The notes under the pieces were generated by a model. That model was given only the letters and a program-made list of their open reading frames with translations. It did not search any database and was not told the origin of the DNA. 64,000 nt of DNA from an uncultured Eubacterium sp. (GTDB lineage: Bacteria > Bacillota > Clostridia > Lachnospirales > Lachnospiraceae): assembly GCA_910584595.1 (NCBI GenBank), contig CAJUBQ010000013.1, positions 7,275 to 71,274 of the forward strand, written 5' to 3'. The first letter of the stretch is position 1, and every line of letters starts with the position of its first letter. Positions 1-9,081 of this stretch are shown one piece after another. A program made the position numbers and the translations under genes.

Positions 1-506
1 TCCGGTTTTTCAGTTTCATTTAACAGGTTGGGGATCTTGTATTCTATGTAGCCTTCGGAAAACCAAAGGAGGGAAGCTTCAATCCTCTCGTTTAGTACAA
101 ATGACCGTGGATCGTCAACATCTCCAATGATAGACTGTGTGCTTGCCAGGCCGCAGGTAGGCGTAACTGCGAAGTCTGAAAAAAAACCCAGACGGATTTC
201 ACTTGTTTTCTTTTTAAATGGGAGGTAAATTTTCTGGGGAAAATGAATCTGTATTTGATCCACTTTTAATGTGTATACTTTTTTTCTGCCGTCCGGTGAT
301 TCGAAAGTCAGACTTTTGTGAATCAGCCTGGCATCTTCTAATATTTTAATATGGCGGGATAAAATAGCCTTACTTAGTCCTAGCGCATGGGCCAATTCGC
401 TGGAAGTGGCTGGTGCGCTGGCAAGGTGATTTAAAATATCCAGGCGTGTTTCAGAAGCGAGCGCTTTGTAGATGGTAAGCCCGGCGTCGTCTAAGTATAG
501 TTCCAT
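1..506 (-). CDS. ArsR-type winged-helix regulator (3' end beyond window)
   Basis: An open frame runs from an ATG at 506 to the window edge (168 codons, no stop), with a GGAGGAAAT ribosome site just upstream. The first 60 residues form a winged-helix DNA-binding domain: a KALASETRLDIL helix, then SSELAHALGLSKAILSRHIKIL as helix-turn-helix, typical of ArsR-like regulators. The rest is an effector-type domain that I cannot match to a ligand. The gene is divergent from the sugar transporter operon and shares its promoter region, so it probably controls that operon and itself. The family often lacks metal-binding cysteines when linked to sugar genes, and none is seen in the recognition helix here. 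Family sure, ligand unknown. Confidence 0.85.
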   Translation of the reverse strand, partial: MELYLDDAGLTIYKALASETRLDILNHLASAPATSSELAHALGLSKAILSRHIKILEDARLIHKSLTFESPDGRKKVYTLKVDQIQIHFPQKIYLPFKKKTSEIRLGFFSDFAVTPTCGLASTQSIIGDVDDPRSFVLNERIEASLLWFSEGYIEYKIPNLLNETEKP

Positions 507-570
507 TTGTATTTCCTCCGTGAAGATTGCCTCTGATCCGGTTTGCATCAGGCTGAATAGTTCTAAAAAC

Positions 571-599
571 AGTATACTAAAAATGCAGGCAAAAATCAA
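571..599 (-). promoter_or_regulatory. Sigma-A promoter of the ArsR-type gene
   Basis: Read on the minus strand, TTGATT (599-594) and TATACT (576-571) are separated by exactly 17 bases, about 65 bases upstream of the regulator start. It faces away from the transporter promoter at 668-696. Confidence 0.6.
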
Positions 600-609
600 G
601 AAATAAAAA

Positions 610-621
610 ATAGTTAACTAT
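610..621. promoter_or_regulatory. Palindromic operator candidate between divergent promoters
   Basis: A perfect 12-bp palindrome, ATAGTTAACTAT, lies between the two divergent promoters. Its half-site AATAGT(T/A) recurs just before the transporter -35 box (about 652-669) and as an inverted pair at 751-776. This is the arrangement expected for a dimeric winged-helix repressor; binding by the adjacent regulator is inference. Confidence 0.5.
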
Positions 622-667
622 AATATAAACTTTAATAAAAAGTAAAATAAAATAGTAAAGAAAATAG

Positions 668-696
668 TTGACAATATAAGAATCTGCTGATATACT
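668..696 (+). promoter_or_regulatory. Sigma-A promoter of the sugar transporter operon
   Basis: TTGACA at 668-673 and TATACT at 691-696 with a 17-base spacer, close to consensus. The predicted transcript has a leader of about 165 nt before the solute-binding protein gene. The half-site AATAGT overlaps the -35 box. Confidence 0.75.
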
Positions 697-750
697 AAAT
701 TCAGCTAAAAAATTTGTGAAAGGGCCTTTGCAACAAAAATAGCGTGAATA

Positions 751-776
751 AATAGTAAATACAAAAGTAAACTATT
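751..776. promoter_or_regulatory. Inverted AATAGT/ACTATT pair in the leader
   Basis: AATAGT at 751-756 and ACTATT at 771-776 form a 6-bp inverted repeat with a 14-base spacer, downstream of the predicted start of transcription. It uses the same half-site as the 610-621 palindrome and may be a second operator. Confidence 0.35.
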
Positions 777-869
777 ACATGGATTAGATTAAAAAAGACA
801 ACTAAAAAATAAACTAAAAGCGGTATAGGAACAGACCTGATCTGTGGATTGATTTAGGGAGGGAAAACG

Positions 870-2138
870 ATGAAGTTGAAAAAGATGTTAACAATTACAA
901 TGGCAGCAGTGATGTGTGCGGGAGCAATCGCAGGATGCGGGACCAAAGACGGAAAGACGAAGGATGGAAGTGACGCAGGCAAGGGAGGCGGCAGTGAGAT
1001 TTTGCTTTGGTCATCAGCAACCGGACCGGATGGAGAGCGCATTCAGAAAACGATTAATGCTTATAATGAAACAAGCCCTGCATATAAAGTAAAATTTGTA
1101 TCTATGCAGGCAGATACATTTAACACAAAATTATCTACTGCCGGACGTTCCGGAAAAGGAGTGCCGGACCTGGCGCTTGTCGCATCGGAAGCGCTGCCGA
1201 CTTACAATACACAGGGAATGCTGGAATCATGGGATGAGGCGATTGCGGATACGGAATTAAAGAAAGAAAATTATGTTGAAAGCGCCTGGGAGATTGGAAG
1301 TCTGGATGGAAAACAATATGGGATTCCTGCTACGATGGGATCCTGGGTGATGTTTTATAATAAAGATTTGATGGAGAAGTATGCGCCGGATGCACTCGAC
1401 GACGGCTATGTGACATATGAAGAGATTGAAGCTGCGGGAGAAGCGGCAAAAGCGGATGGTATATACAGCTATGCGAATACATGGAGTATGCAAAATTACA
1501 GCAACCTGTATTTGCAGATGGGTGGCGAATGGCTGAATGCAGATGGAAAGATCAGCATTAACAATGAGGCTTCAGTTGGCGTTGTGGAAGAATTAAAGAA
1601 GCTGAATGATCTGGGATATATGGTTCCAAATGGAGAAGATGCAAACAAGATGTTTATGAATCAGAAGCTTATTTTCCTGCCGGAAGGCACCTGGATGCTG
1701 AGTAATATGGAAGCGATCAAAGATTTTGCATGGGGAGAGACATTTACGCCTCAGTGGGATGCCGCAAATGTTGTACAGTGCAGCGGCGTTGATCAGTTTG
1801 CAATATTTAAATCCGGCGAAGAACGTTCTCAAGAGAAAAAGCAGGGCATGGTAAAATTCCTTGAATGGCTGCAGGGCAACCAGTTAGAATGGGTAAAATC
1901 AGGCGCTAATCCAAGTTCACTGGCCATGCTGGAAAATGAAGAATATCTTGCGATGCCGCAGTCATTTCTGTTAACGACTGAGGAAGGTCGTGCAGCAATT
2001 AACATTAATGCGGCAGAGGGACTTACTTATGTATTTAATGAATACGATGCGCGCGCATGGGATATGATTACAGGAAAAGCAGATATTGCGCAGACATTTG
2101 AAGAGATTCAAAAGATCGTGGATGAAAAGATGAAGTAA
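870..2138 (+). CDS. Sugar ABC transporter solute-binding lipoprotein
   Basis: A 422-residue family-1 extracellular solute-binding protein. The N-terminus has lysines, a hydrophobic stretch and a lipobox ending at Cys23 (AIAGC), so it should be lipid-anchored outside the membrane. A Gly/Lys/Asp-rich linker follows, then the fold typical of MalE/UgpB-type oligosaccharide binders (ILLWSSATGPDGERI start, aromatic residues in the cleft). Strong AGGGAGGG ribosome site at 856-863. It is first in an operon with two permeases and two glycosidases, so it probably captures an oligosaccharide released by the GH43 enzyme. No ATPase gene is present in the operon; as for many such systems, a shared MsmX-type ATPase elsewhere would be needed. 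Exact sugar unknown. Confidence 0.9.
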   Translation: MKLKKMLTITMAAVMCAGAIAGCGTKDGKTKDGSDAGKGGGSEILLWSSATGPDGERIQKTINAYNETSPAYKVKFVSMQADTFNTKLSTAGRSGKGVPDLALVASEALPTYNTQGMLESWDEAIADTELKKENYVESAWEIGSLDGKQYGIPATMGSWVMFYNKDLMEKYAPDALDDGYVTYEEIEAAGEAAKADGIYSYANTWSMQNYSNLYLQMGGEWLNADGKISINNEASVGVVEELKKLNDLGYMVPNGEDANKMFMNQKLIFLPEGTWMLSNMEAIKDFAWGETFTPQWDAANVVQCSGVDQFAIFKSGEERSQEKKQGMVKFLEWLQGNQLEWVKSGANPSSLAMLENEEYLAMPQSFLLTTEEGRAAININAAEGLTYVFNEYDARAWDMITGKADIAQTFEEIQKIVDEKMK

Positions 2139-2167
2139 GGAAAGCAACAGGTTCACATCACTTTGCT

Positions 2168-2205
2168 ATGCGTTATGGAAAGGCTGCGGCATGGCCGTAA
2201 CGCAT
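2168..2205 (+). promoter_or_regulatory. Intra-operon stem-loop after the binding-protein gene
   Basis: ATGCGTTA (2168-2175) pairs with TAACGCAT (2198-2205), with a further GGC/GCC pairing inside. Located in the 114-base gap between binding protein and first permease. Such stem-loops commonly protect the upstream mRNA so that binding protein exceeds permease; that role is inferred. There is no clear T-tract. Confidence 0.45.
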
Positions 2206-2252
2206 GGCATGGTTTCATAGAGTTATAAACTTATGATACGAGGAGAGAGATT

Positions 2253-3131
2253 ATGAAGCATAAGAAGATCAATTTCTGGCCGGGTATCTTTATTGGCCCG
2301 CATCTGATATTATTTCTGATATTTTTTCTGGCTCCTGCCGTATTTGGCGTCTGTATTGCGTTTACCGATTGGGATTTATACAGTACGCCGATCTTTGTAG
2401 GGCTTGATAATTTCAAGACGATTTTGTTTGACACAGAATCGATTTATCATGAACAGTTTTTGAACGGTGTAAAAAATACATTGTTGTTTGTAGCGATGGA
2501 AGTGCCGCTTTGTATTATTGTGCCTCTTTTTTTAGCAGTTATGCTTTCTGCCAGGCCGTTCTTGCACAAATTTTATCAGTCGCTCATTTATCTGCCGACG
2601 CTGTTTGCGATTTCAGCAGTGATGATTATCTGGGGATTTCAGCTAAGCTTATCGTATGGCCCGTTTCAGGAATGGTTTGGGCTGGATGTGAATCTGACGG
2701 CTACACAGCCCTGGGCATGGATTGCGATTGTAGTCGTTACGCTATGGTGGGGCGCGGGCGGAAATATGATTATATATGTGGCCGCTCTGAATGCTGTTCC
2801 AAAAGAACAGCTGGAAGCTGCACAGCTGGATGGAGCGGGAAACGTCGCACGCTTTTTCAAAATAATATTGCCGAATATCCGGTCTCAGATTTTGTTTACA
2901 ACGGTTATGACGACGATCTCCCAGTTTAATATTTATGGACAGCCGTTAATGCTGACGAGCGGCGGGCCAAATAATTCCACAAGGGTGTTAATGATGTATA
3001 TTCAGCAGAACGCATTTGGCACCGGGATATCGACAGCAGGTATGTCTGCTGCGATGGCAGTGCTGCTCGGACTCATTATTATGGTATTTTCCAGTATACA
3101 GTTTGTAATGAACCGCAAATCAAATGCATAG
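2253..3131 (+). CDS. Sugar ABC transporter permease, MalF/UgpA type
   Basis: A 292-residue inner-membrane permease with six predicted membrane segments. The EAA loop that contacts the ATPase is visible near residues 185-210 (EQLEAAQLDGAGNVARFF, then KIILPNI). Length and motif fit MalF/UgpA/SugA-type components. Preceded by a GAGGAGAGAG ribosome site and followed 11 bases later by the partner permease. It should form a heterodimeric channel with the next gene product for import of an oligosaccharide delivered by the lipoprotein. Substrate not readable from sequence. Confidence 0.9.
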   Translation: MKHKKINFWPGIFIGPHLILFLIFFLAPAVFGVCIAFTDWDLYSTPIFVGLDNFKTILFDTESIYHEQFLNGVKNTLLFVAMEVPLCIIVPLFLAVMLSARPFLHKFYQSLIYLPTLFAISAVMIIWGFQLSLSYGPFQEWFGLDVNLTATQPWAWIAIVVVTLWWGAGGNMIIYVAALNAVPKEQLEAAQLDGAGNVARFFKIILPNIRSQILFTTVMTTISQFNIYGQPLMLTSGGPNNSTRVLMMYIQQNAFGTGISTAGMSAAMAVLLGLIIMVFSSIQFVMNRKSNA

Positions 3132-3142
3132 GAGGGAGAACA

Positions 3143-3979
3143 ATGGGAAAAAATGAGCGTACGAAAAAAATCATTTATTTTATTGTATTAACGATCGTAT
3201 GTATTGTCTGGGCATTTCCGATGCTCTGGGCGCTGCTGACCTCCTTTAAGCCGGAGCTGGAGATTCAGGGTATGGGATTTCATATGTGGCCAAGAGAATG
3301 GACGTTTGATAATTATAAGCAATTGCTGGATGGCAATGAATCTTCGCCGGTACTGCGGTGGTTTATCAATTCGATGATAATATCTCTCGGACATATGCTG
3401 CTTGTTCTGACGCTTGTTTCTCTGGCAGCTTATGGTTATACAAGGCTGCATTTTAAGCATCGCGATGCATTGTTTGGATTTTTGCTGGCGACGATGATGC
3501 TGCCGGGTGTCCTGAATCTGATCCCTAATTTTAAAATCGTGGATTCGCTTGGATGGACGAATACATTTTTTGCAGTGATAGTTCCGGGGGCTGCTTCTGT
3601 CTTTAATTTGTTTTTAGTAAAGCAGTTTATGGAGGGGATTCCCAAGGAGCTGGATGAATCCGCAGTTGTGGACGGAGCAAACCGGTTTCAGATTTTCTGG
3701 CATATTATTCTGCCGCTGTCTCGCCCGGCGCTGACGGTTGTTGCTCTGTTTAGCTTTACAGGGGCATGGAATGACTTTTTGTGGCCGTCCATCGTTATGA
3801 ATGACATTGATAAGCTGCCGATTACGCCAGGGCTGCAGCTGCTGCAGGGACAGTATATGACTTATCCGGGCGTAGGCGCTGCAGGAGCGATTCTTGCGCT
3901 GATTCCGACATTTTTGCTGTATTTGATTGCGCAGAAAAGCTTTATGCAGTCGATGGCATTAAACAGTGGCATTAAATAG
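3143..3979 (+). CDS. Sugar ABC transporter permease, MalG/UgpE type
   Basis: A 278-residue permease with six predicted membrane segments and an EAA-type loop (KELDESAVVDGANRFQIFWH, then ILPLSRPA) near residues 165-195. Usual length for MalG-like partners. The ribosome site GGAGGGAG lies just after the upstream permease stop, so the two are probably translated together. It completes the membrane channel of the carbohydrate importer; the ATPase must come from outside this operon. Confidence 0.9.
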   Translation: MGKNERTKKIIYFIVLTIVCIVWAFPMLWALLTSFKPELEIQGMGFHMWPREWTFDNYKQLLDGNESSPVLRWFINSMIISLGHMLLVLTLVSLAAYGYTRLHFKHRDALFGFLLATMMLPGVLNLIPNFKIVDSLGWTNTFFAVIVPGAASVFNLFLVKQFMEGIPKELDESAVVDGANRFQIFWHIILPLSRPALTVVALFSFTGAWNDFLWPSIVMNDIDKLPITPGLQLLQGQYMTYPGVGAAGAILALIPTFLLYLIAQKSFMQSMALNSGIK

Positions 3980-4012
3980 GATGATAAATATAAAAAACAG
4001 GAGGAGTTTTAC

Positions 4013-5824
4013 ATGGCTGCAAGAAATTTTTACCCAAGGCCGCAGTTTGTCCGAGAAAATTGGCAGAATTTAAACGGTTCCTGGCAGTTTTGCTTTGACG
4101 ACGATAATTGTGGCCTTACACAGCGGTGGTATCTGGATACGCACCCGTTTGACAGCCAGATTCAAGTGCCGTTTGTCTATCAGAGCAGGCTGAGCGGTAT
4201 TTTTGATACTTCATGCCACGATACGGTGTGGTATAAAAGGAGATTTCAGGCGGAAAAACGAAAAGGATATCGTATGCTGCTGCATTTTGGCGCAGTGGAT
4301 TATCATGCAATGGTCTTTTTGAACGGTCATTTGCTGGGTGAGCATGAAGGAGGGCATACGCCGTTTACATTTGATATTACAGATGCAATCATAGATGGAG
4401 ACGAGCAGACGTTGGCAGTGCGGGTTTATGATCCGCAGTCTGACGAGATGATTCCAAGGGGAAAACAGAGCTGGGAAGAAAAACCGAAAGGGATTTGGTA
4501 TACCGGTTCTACAGGCATTTGGCAGACTGTTTGGTTAGAGTGTGTCGAGGAACGGCATTTTTCAGATATTCGTTTTACGTCTTTGTATGATGATGGGAAA
4601 GAATCTATCTGCTGTACGACGGCAGGTGACTGTACGGGGTGTCTGGTGGAATATGAGATTCGGTTTCAGGAGGATTTGGTTGGCGCCGGAACGGTTGCTT
4701 GCTGCCATCCGGTCATATCCTGGGATGTTGATCTGATTCAGCAGCATATTTTCCGAACTAATTTTCATGACGACGGATGGTCCTGGACGCCGGAGCATCC
4801 GAATCTGTTTACGGCAGTGTTAACGCTTCGGACGGCAGAAGGACACGTGACAGACCAGGTTAGCAGTTATTTTGGATTTCGCAAAGTGCATCAGGAAAAC
4901 GGCATAGTTTATTTAAATAACAAGCCGTATTATGAGCGGTTGGTGCTTGACCAGGGATATTGGCCAAACGGACTGATGTCAGCGCCGACCGATGAGGACT
5001 ATAAAAAAGATATTGAACTTGCAAAACAGATGGGATTTAATGGCTGCCGAAAACATCAAAAGATGGAGGATCCGGTATTTTTGTACTGGGCAGACCAGCT
5101 CGGATTTCTTGTATGGGGAGAATGCGCGTCTGCGCCGATGTATGGGCCGGATGCGGCCAAACGGCTGATGCAGGAGTGGTCGGAGATTTTAGAGCGGGAT
5201 TACAGTCACCCATGTATTGTTGTATGGGTTCCGCTCAACGAAAGCTGGGGCATACCGAATATCCACTTTGATGCCATCCAGCAGCATTTTTCGCAGGCAA
5301 TGTATCACTATCTGCATGCATTGGATCATACAAGGCTGGTCGTGTCAAATGACGGTTGGGAAATGACAGAAACAGATATTTGTGCGATACATAATTATGC
5401 CCATGGACAGAAGGAAGAGACTGCAAAATTTGCAGCATATAAGCAAATGCTTTCTACGAGGGAAAATCTGGTCGGCCGGCCGTCTGCAGACTGGGATATT
5501 TATGCCAGAGGATTTGCATACCGGGGAGAACCGATAGTGCTGACAGAATTCGGCGGAATTGGGTTTGAATTGTGCGGAGAAGGCGCATGGGGATATACTG
5601 CGGTGGATAATGAAGAAGATTTTTTAGAGGATTACAGGAGGATTATGGAAGCGGTGTACATGTCTGAGGGGTTATGCGGCTTTTGCTATACCCAGCTGAC
5701 AGATGTAGAACAGGAAATGAATGGACTGCTGACATATGACAGAAAGCCAAAATGCAGCCTGGAAAAAATTCAGGAAATCAATCTTCAGTATCATAAAAAA
5801 ATCTTGCCGCAAAAAAGTGTCTGA
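4013..5824 (+). CDS. Glycoside hydrolase family 2 enzyme
   Basis: A 603-residue GH2 protein without signal peptide, so it acts in the cytoplasm on imported sugar. The N-terminal beta-sandwich (about 1-190) has the typical PFVYQSRLSGI and GAVDYHAMVFLNG elements; an immunoglobulin-like domain follows; the barrel starts near residue 290. The general acid/base is Glu410 in VPLNESWGIPN and the nucleophile Glu512 in VLTEFGG, both intact. GH2 enzymes cleave beta-galactosides, beta-glucuronides, beta-mannosides or alpha-arabinosides with retention; the short length without extra C-terminal domains does not tell which. The operon with a GH43 protein suggests a plant-type arabinose- or galactose-containing oligosaccharide. 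Ribosome site GGAGGAG precedes it. Confidence 0.9.
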   Translation: MAARNFYPRPQFVRENWQNLNGSWQFCFDDDNCGLTQRWYLDTHPFDSQIQVPFVYQSRLSGIFDTSCHDTVWYKRRFQAEKRKGYRMLLHFGAVDYHAMVFLNGHLLGEHEGGHTPFTFDITDAIIDGDEQTLAVRVYDPQSDEMIPRGKQSWEEKPKGIWYTGSTGIWQTVWLECVEERHFSDIRFTSLYDDGKESICCTTAGDCTGCLVEYEIRFQEDLVGAGTVACCHPVISWDVDLIQQHIFRTNFHDDGWSWTPEHPNLFTAVLTLRTAEGHVTDQVSSYFGFRKVHQENGIVYLNNKPYYERLVLDQGYWPNGLMSAPTDEDYKKDIELAKQMGFNGCRKHQKMEDPVFLYWADQLGFLVWGECASAPMYGPDAAKRLMQEWSEILERDYSHPCIVVWVPLNESWGIPNIHFDAIQQHFSQAMYHYLHALDHTRLVVSNDGWEMTETDICAIHNYAHGQKEETAKFAAYKQMLSTRENLVGRPSADWDIYARGFAYRGEPIVLTEFGGIGFELCGEGAWGYTAVDNEEDFLEDYRRIMEAVYMSEGLCGFCYTQLTDVEQEMNGLLTYDRKPKCSLEKIQEINLQYHKKILPQKSV

Positions 5825-5877
5825 ACGGTGATAAAACAGATAGGTTATCGGAACTGTTATGGAGCAAGGAGGACGGT

Positions 5878-7278
5878 ATGGGAAAGGCGTTTCAAACAAT
5901 TTGTCTGCTCAGCCTGATTTTGACGCTGGCGGCTGTTTTTACGGGGTGTGCGAAGATGGAAAACCAAACGATGGCAGAAGGAATTTCACCGGTGATCGAT
6001 CAGGAAGGTGCAGATCCATATGTGCTGAAACAGGGAAAATGGTATTATTATACAAAAACAGCAGGAGACCGTGTGATTTTGTATCGATCGGAAAAACTAA
6101 CGAATATTGCTGCAGGGGAAAGCTGTGTTTTATACGCACCGGTATCCGAACTGGACAGTCTTTGGGCGCCGGAATTGTTTTATCTGGATGATGTATGGTA
6201 TGTGTATTTTGCGGCAAAAACGCCGGGAGAACCGATGCATCATATGTATGTATTGTCTAACGGTCATGAAGATCCATTCGCCGGCAGCTGGGAGTGTGCT
6301 CCGGTTGCCGGGATGGATGATAAATTTGCGATAGACGGAACAGTGCTTGAGCTTGCATCCGGCAGATATTTTATCTGGTCGGGCTGGGAAGGATATGAGA
6401 ATGTCCGTCAGGATCTTTATCTGGCGCAGATGGCGTCTCCGACAGAAGTGATGCAGGAAAAAATACTTTTGTCTGTCCCGGAATACGAATGGGAGAAGCA
6501 GGGGGAACCGCTTGTAAATGAGGGGCCGGAAATTATCATCAAAGATCAGACAATTAATCTGGTCTATTCTGCAAGCGGAAGCTGGACGGATGATTACTGT
6601 CTGGGACTTTTAACGGCAGATTTACACGCAGATGTAAAGCTTGCCAAATCATGGAAAAAACAGGATACGCCAATTCTTCGTTCCGGCAACGGGGTTTTTG
6701 GCCCCGGACATAACAGCTTTACGGTGTCGCCGGATGGCTCGCAGACAGTTATCGTTTATCATGCAGCAAGATGGCAGGGAGCCGGATGGAGCCGATCCGT
6801 CAGGTTTGGATATGCTGACTTTGATGAGACCGGCAAACTGACAAGCATCGAGCCGGATGCATCGGAAAAGCTGCTTATGCCTCCTTCGGGAGAGGCTGTG
6901 CGCGAAGTATGTCTGGCAGATGCATTTGAACGGAGCGAAGGCGTGGAGTTGCAGGAAGAGCCGGGAACCGTATCCAAACAGGCGGCAGTCGGATTTGCAG
7001 ATACGCAGGAATCTGTTTCTGTGCAGATAAACAGCAAGCAGCAAAGACATGCTGTGCTGCACATATACATCAAGCTGATGGAATTTACAGATGATAATGA
7101 TCTGACGGGGATTCAGGTAGAAGTAAATGATGCAGCGCTGACGGCGCCGGTCTATCCGGCAGACTGTTTTCAGCCGGTATCTGTTCCGGTAGAACTGAAA
7201 AAGGGAAAAAATAATATAACAATACGTTCGCAGGCAGGCGGCACGATGCTTGCTGTGGATCGGATTGAAATCGGATAA
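5878..7278 (+). CDS. Glycoside hydrolase family 43 surface lipoprotein
   Basis: A 466-residue lipoprotein: hydrophobic N-terminus and lipobox FTGC with Cys24. The five-bladed propeller carries the GH43 triad: Asp46 in GADPYV (base), Asp153 in AIDGTVLEL (pKa modulator) and Glu215 in VNEGPEII (acid). GH43 members are inverting arabinofuranosidases, endo-arabinanases or xylosidases. The last 120 residues (from DAFERSEGVELQ) look like a beta-sandwich carbohydrate-binding module. It is the last gene of the operon and ends in a strong terminator. As the only extracellular enzyme it likely trims the polymer before uptake by the transporter. Exact bond cleaved is unknown. Confidence 0.88.
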   Translation: MGKAFQTICLLSLILTLAAVFTGCAKMENQTMAEGISPVIDQEGADPYVLKQGKWYYYTKTAGDRVILYRSEKLTNIAAGESCVLYAPVSELDSLWAPELFYLDDVWYVYFAAKTPGEPMHHMYVLSNGHEDPFAGSWECAPVAGMDDKFAIDGTVLELASGRYFIWSGWEGYENVRQDLYLAQMASPTEVMQEKILLSVPEYEWEKQGEPLVNEGPEIIIKDQTINLVYSASGSWTDDYCLGLLTADLHADVKLAKSWKKQDTPILRSGNGVFGPGHNSFTVSPDGSQTVIVYHAARWQGAGWSRSVRFGYADFDETGKLTSIEPDASEKLLMPPSGEAVREVCLADAFERSEGVELQEEPGTVSKQAAVGFADTQESVSVQINSKQQRHAVLHIYIKLMEFTDDNDLTGIQVEVNDAALTAPVYPADCFQPVSVPVELKKGKNNITIRSQAGGTMLAVDRIEIG

Positions 7279-7308
7279 AAAAAGGGGCTGTGTGACAGCC
7301 CCTTTTTT
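7278..7308. terminator. Bidirectional Rho-independent terminator
   Basis: A 13-bp stem (7278-7290 with 7296-7308, core GGGGCTG/CAGCCCC) and a 5-base loop, flanked by A and T runs on both sides. It lies between the GH43 gene and the convergent LacI gene and can end both transcripts. Confidence 0.9.
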
Positions 7309-7324
7309 ATTCTTTGTATATTTT

Positions 7325-8344
7325 TTAGAAAATAATTGTCGGACGTATAAACGTCAGCTCATAAGGCGCATCCGGATGCTGCGAGCGAAATAACAGCTGC
7401 AGAGCCAGACGCTTGCCAAGCAGGCTGGTAGGCACATTTGCCGTAATAATATGACCTGCGACATTTGTATATTCCTCAGAATTATCAAATCCGGTTAATA
7501 CTACAGGATGCGGTACGTGATCCGGATGTTCGTCCATATATTGTTTGACAAAATGTGCCACAAAGTCGCTGACACATATAAAAGCAGAAGGCCAGTCTGT
7601 AAGCTCATTCAAAAAATCATATAGTTCTTTTCCATACGAAAAAATGCCGATGCTTCCGGTCAGACAGCATTTTGAATGAATATCCAGCCGATGTGCCTGC
7701 ATACAGGCGCAGTAACCCCGGTAACGTTCTAAATTTGTCTGTGCATAATAAATATCTCCAAGAAAACCGATATTCGTATGTCCTTTTTGAATCAGAGATT
7801 CCGTAATATCATATTCTGTCCGGTAGCCTTCGATCAGAATCAGATCTCCATTTAACTGAAGGCGGTACAAAGCAGGCACCGTATCCAGAAAAACTTTTGG
7901 AACAGAAAGCTCATTTACCATACCAAGAATCGTCGGATCATAAACATTTAAAATAATACATCCATCGATGTTGTTCGTATTTTTTAGTATCTGTGGAAGA
8001 TTAAATGTCTTTGTATATACAGATGGCACATAAGTATACAAAAGATTAATGTTGTAACTGGAAAGCTCTTGTGCCATACGGTGTATGATACTTGTCCAAA
8101 ATACAGCAGAATCCGGTCGTGAAACAACAAGGGAAACAGTCCGTGAGGGATGTTCCTGCTGCTGCATCTGCATTTGTTCAATAGCCAGATATGGGACTTT
8201 GGCATAGCCAAGTTCACGTGCTTTTTCAAAGATAAGTTCCCGGAGAGAATCGGACACGCCGGATTGATTGTTAAAGGCTTTGCTTACAGTAACTCTTGAA
8301 ATATTAAGAGCGTCTGCGATGTCTTGCATTGTGATTTTTTCCAT
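7325..8344 (-). CDS. LacI/GalR family transcription regulator
   Basis: A 339-residue LacI-type regulator. Residues 1-55 form the helix-turn-helix plus hinge (ITMQDIADALNISRVTVSKAFN), followed by a periplasmic-binding-protein-like effector domain to the end. ATG start with AGGAG a short way upstream. It is convergent with the glycosidase operon and shares its terminator, so a link to sugar use is likely, but no LacI-type operator was recognised in the operon promoter, which carries a different palindrome. It could act on its own promoter or on genes outside the window. Confidence 0.88.
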   Translation of the reverse strand: MEKITMQDIADALNISRVTVSKAFNNQSGVSDSLRELIFEKARELGYAKVPYLAIEQMQMQQQEHPSRTVSLVVSRPDSAVFWTSIIHRMAQELSSYNINLLYTYVPSVYTKTFNLPQILKNTNNIDGCIILNVYDPTILGMVNELSVPKVFLDTVPALYRLQLNGDLILIEGYRTEYDITESLIQKGHTNIGFLGDIYYAQTNLERYRGYCACMQAHRLDIHSKCCLTGSIGIFSYGKELYDFLNELTDWPSAFICVSDFVAHFVKQYMDEHPDHVPHPVVLTGFDNSEEYTNVAGHIITANVPTSLLGKRLALQLLFRSQHPDAPYELTFIRPTIIF

Positions 8345-8388
8345 GTGGGGGCTCCTATATAACTGTTCGATGGTATATTCTGTAAACT

Positions 8389-8417
8389 AGTATAGCATAA
8401 ACGGAAAAAAAATACAA
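8389..8417 (-). promoter_or_regulatory. Possible promoter of the LacI gene
   Basis: On the minus strand a good TATACT -10 box (8394-8389) is preceded at 17 bases by a poor TTGTAT -35 (8417-8412). Leader of about 40 nt to the start codon. Confidence 0.4.
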
Positions 8418-8493
8418 CAATTTACTTTACAAATGTTAAATTTCGAATCTTATACATTATATATTATATATTATATGTTGGGGATACCCGGAC

Positions 8494-8727
8494 GCTGGGA
8501 GAGGGAATTTGCCCGGTCTGCCTGTGTCCGTTCCAGAATGTAAGAAGCCCTAAGCATTCTGCATTAACATTATGGAGCCGTACGGTCGCAGCACCTGGTT
8601 CGCCCTGGCTAAATGCCAGCAGCTAAAGGTGCTGCTTGGCTTCGCCCCTGGTTTTTAAGCAGAATACTAAGGGCTTCTAACATTCTTCCAAAGCCACAGG
8701 CAGACCGGGCAAATTCCCTCTCCCAGC
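8494..8727 (+). repeat. Palindromic element copy A (complete)
   Basis: A 234-bp element with perfect 33-bp terminal inverted arms (8494-8526 with 8695-8727). The next 35 bases on each side also pair with few mismatches. The centre holds GCAGCACC/GGTGCTGC (8588-8595 with 8628-8635) and a CTGGC/GCCAG hairpin, and the family core GCCAGCAGCTAAAGG. Outside the left arm is GGATACCCGGAC, outside the right arm a T-rich stretch; these two flanks define an orientation. No coding capacity is credible. Confidence 0.85.
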
Positions 8728-8790
8728 TGTTTTTTGGGAAAATTCATGTTACATTAATTATATTATACGTAATTTTTTTAACGTTTGTAT

Positions 8791-9007
8791 TAGAGCGTGT
8801 TTGAAAAATCATTCCCGCATTCTGCATCCAGGCTATGGTATCGGACGGTCGCGCCGCCTAATTCGCTTCTGGCGTTCTGCCAGCAGCTAAAGGCGCCGCT
8901 TTGGCTTCGCCGCCTGTGTATCGGGCAGAATACCAAGAGCTTCTAAACATTCTTCCAACGTCACAAACAGACAGGCCAACGCCTCCCATCCGGCTGGCCT
9001 TCAAAAA
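8791..9007 (+). repeat. Palindromic element copy B (left arm replaced)
   Basis: Same family and orientation as copy A: shared GGACGGTCGC, GCCAGCAGCTAAAGG core, the CTTCTAACATTCTTCC-like right inner arm and a CGGCTGG right end. The left arm is missing; instead the copy begins with GAGCGTGTTTGAAAAATC, a short motif that also occurs at 13073 and 28771. It therefore cannot form the long terminal stem. Confidence 0.75.
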
Positions 9008-9025
9008 CTTTACACACATGATAGT

Positions 9026-9061
9026 GAAACGATTATGTAAAAATTAATACATAATCGTTTC
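9026..9061. repeat. Perfect 13-bp inverted repeat between copies B and C
   Basis: GAAACGATTATGT (9026-9038) and ACATAATCGTTTC (9049-9061) are exact reverse complements with a 10-base A/T loop. No T-tract follows, so a terminator is not obvious; it may be a spacer or end structure of the repeat array. Confidence 0.7.
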
Positions 9062-9081
9062 GGTAATCTGATGCAGAGCCT

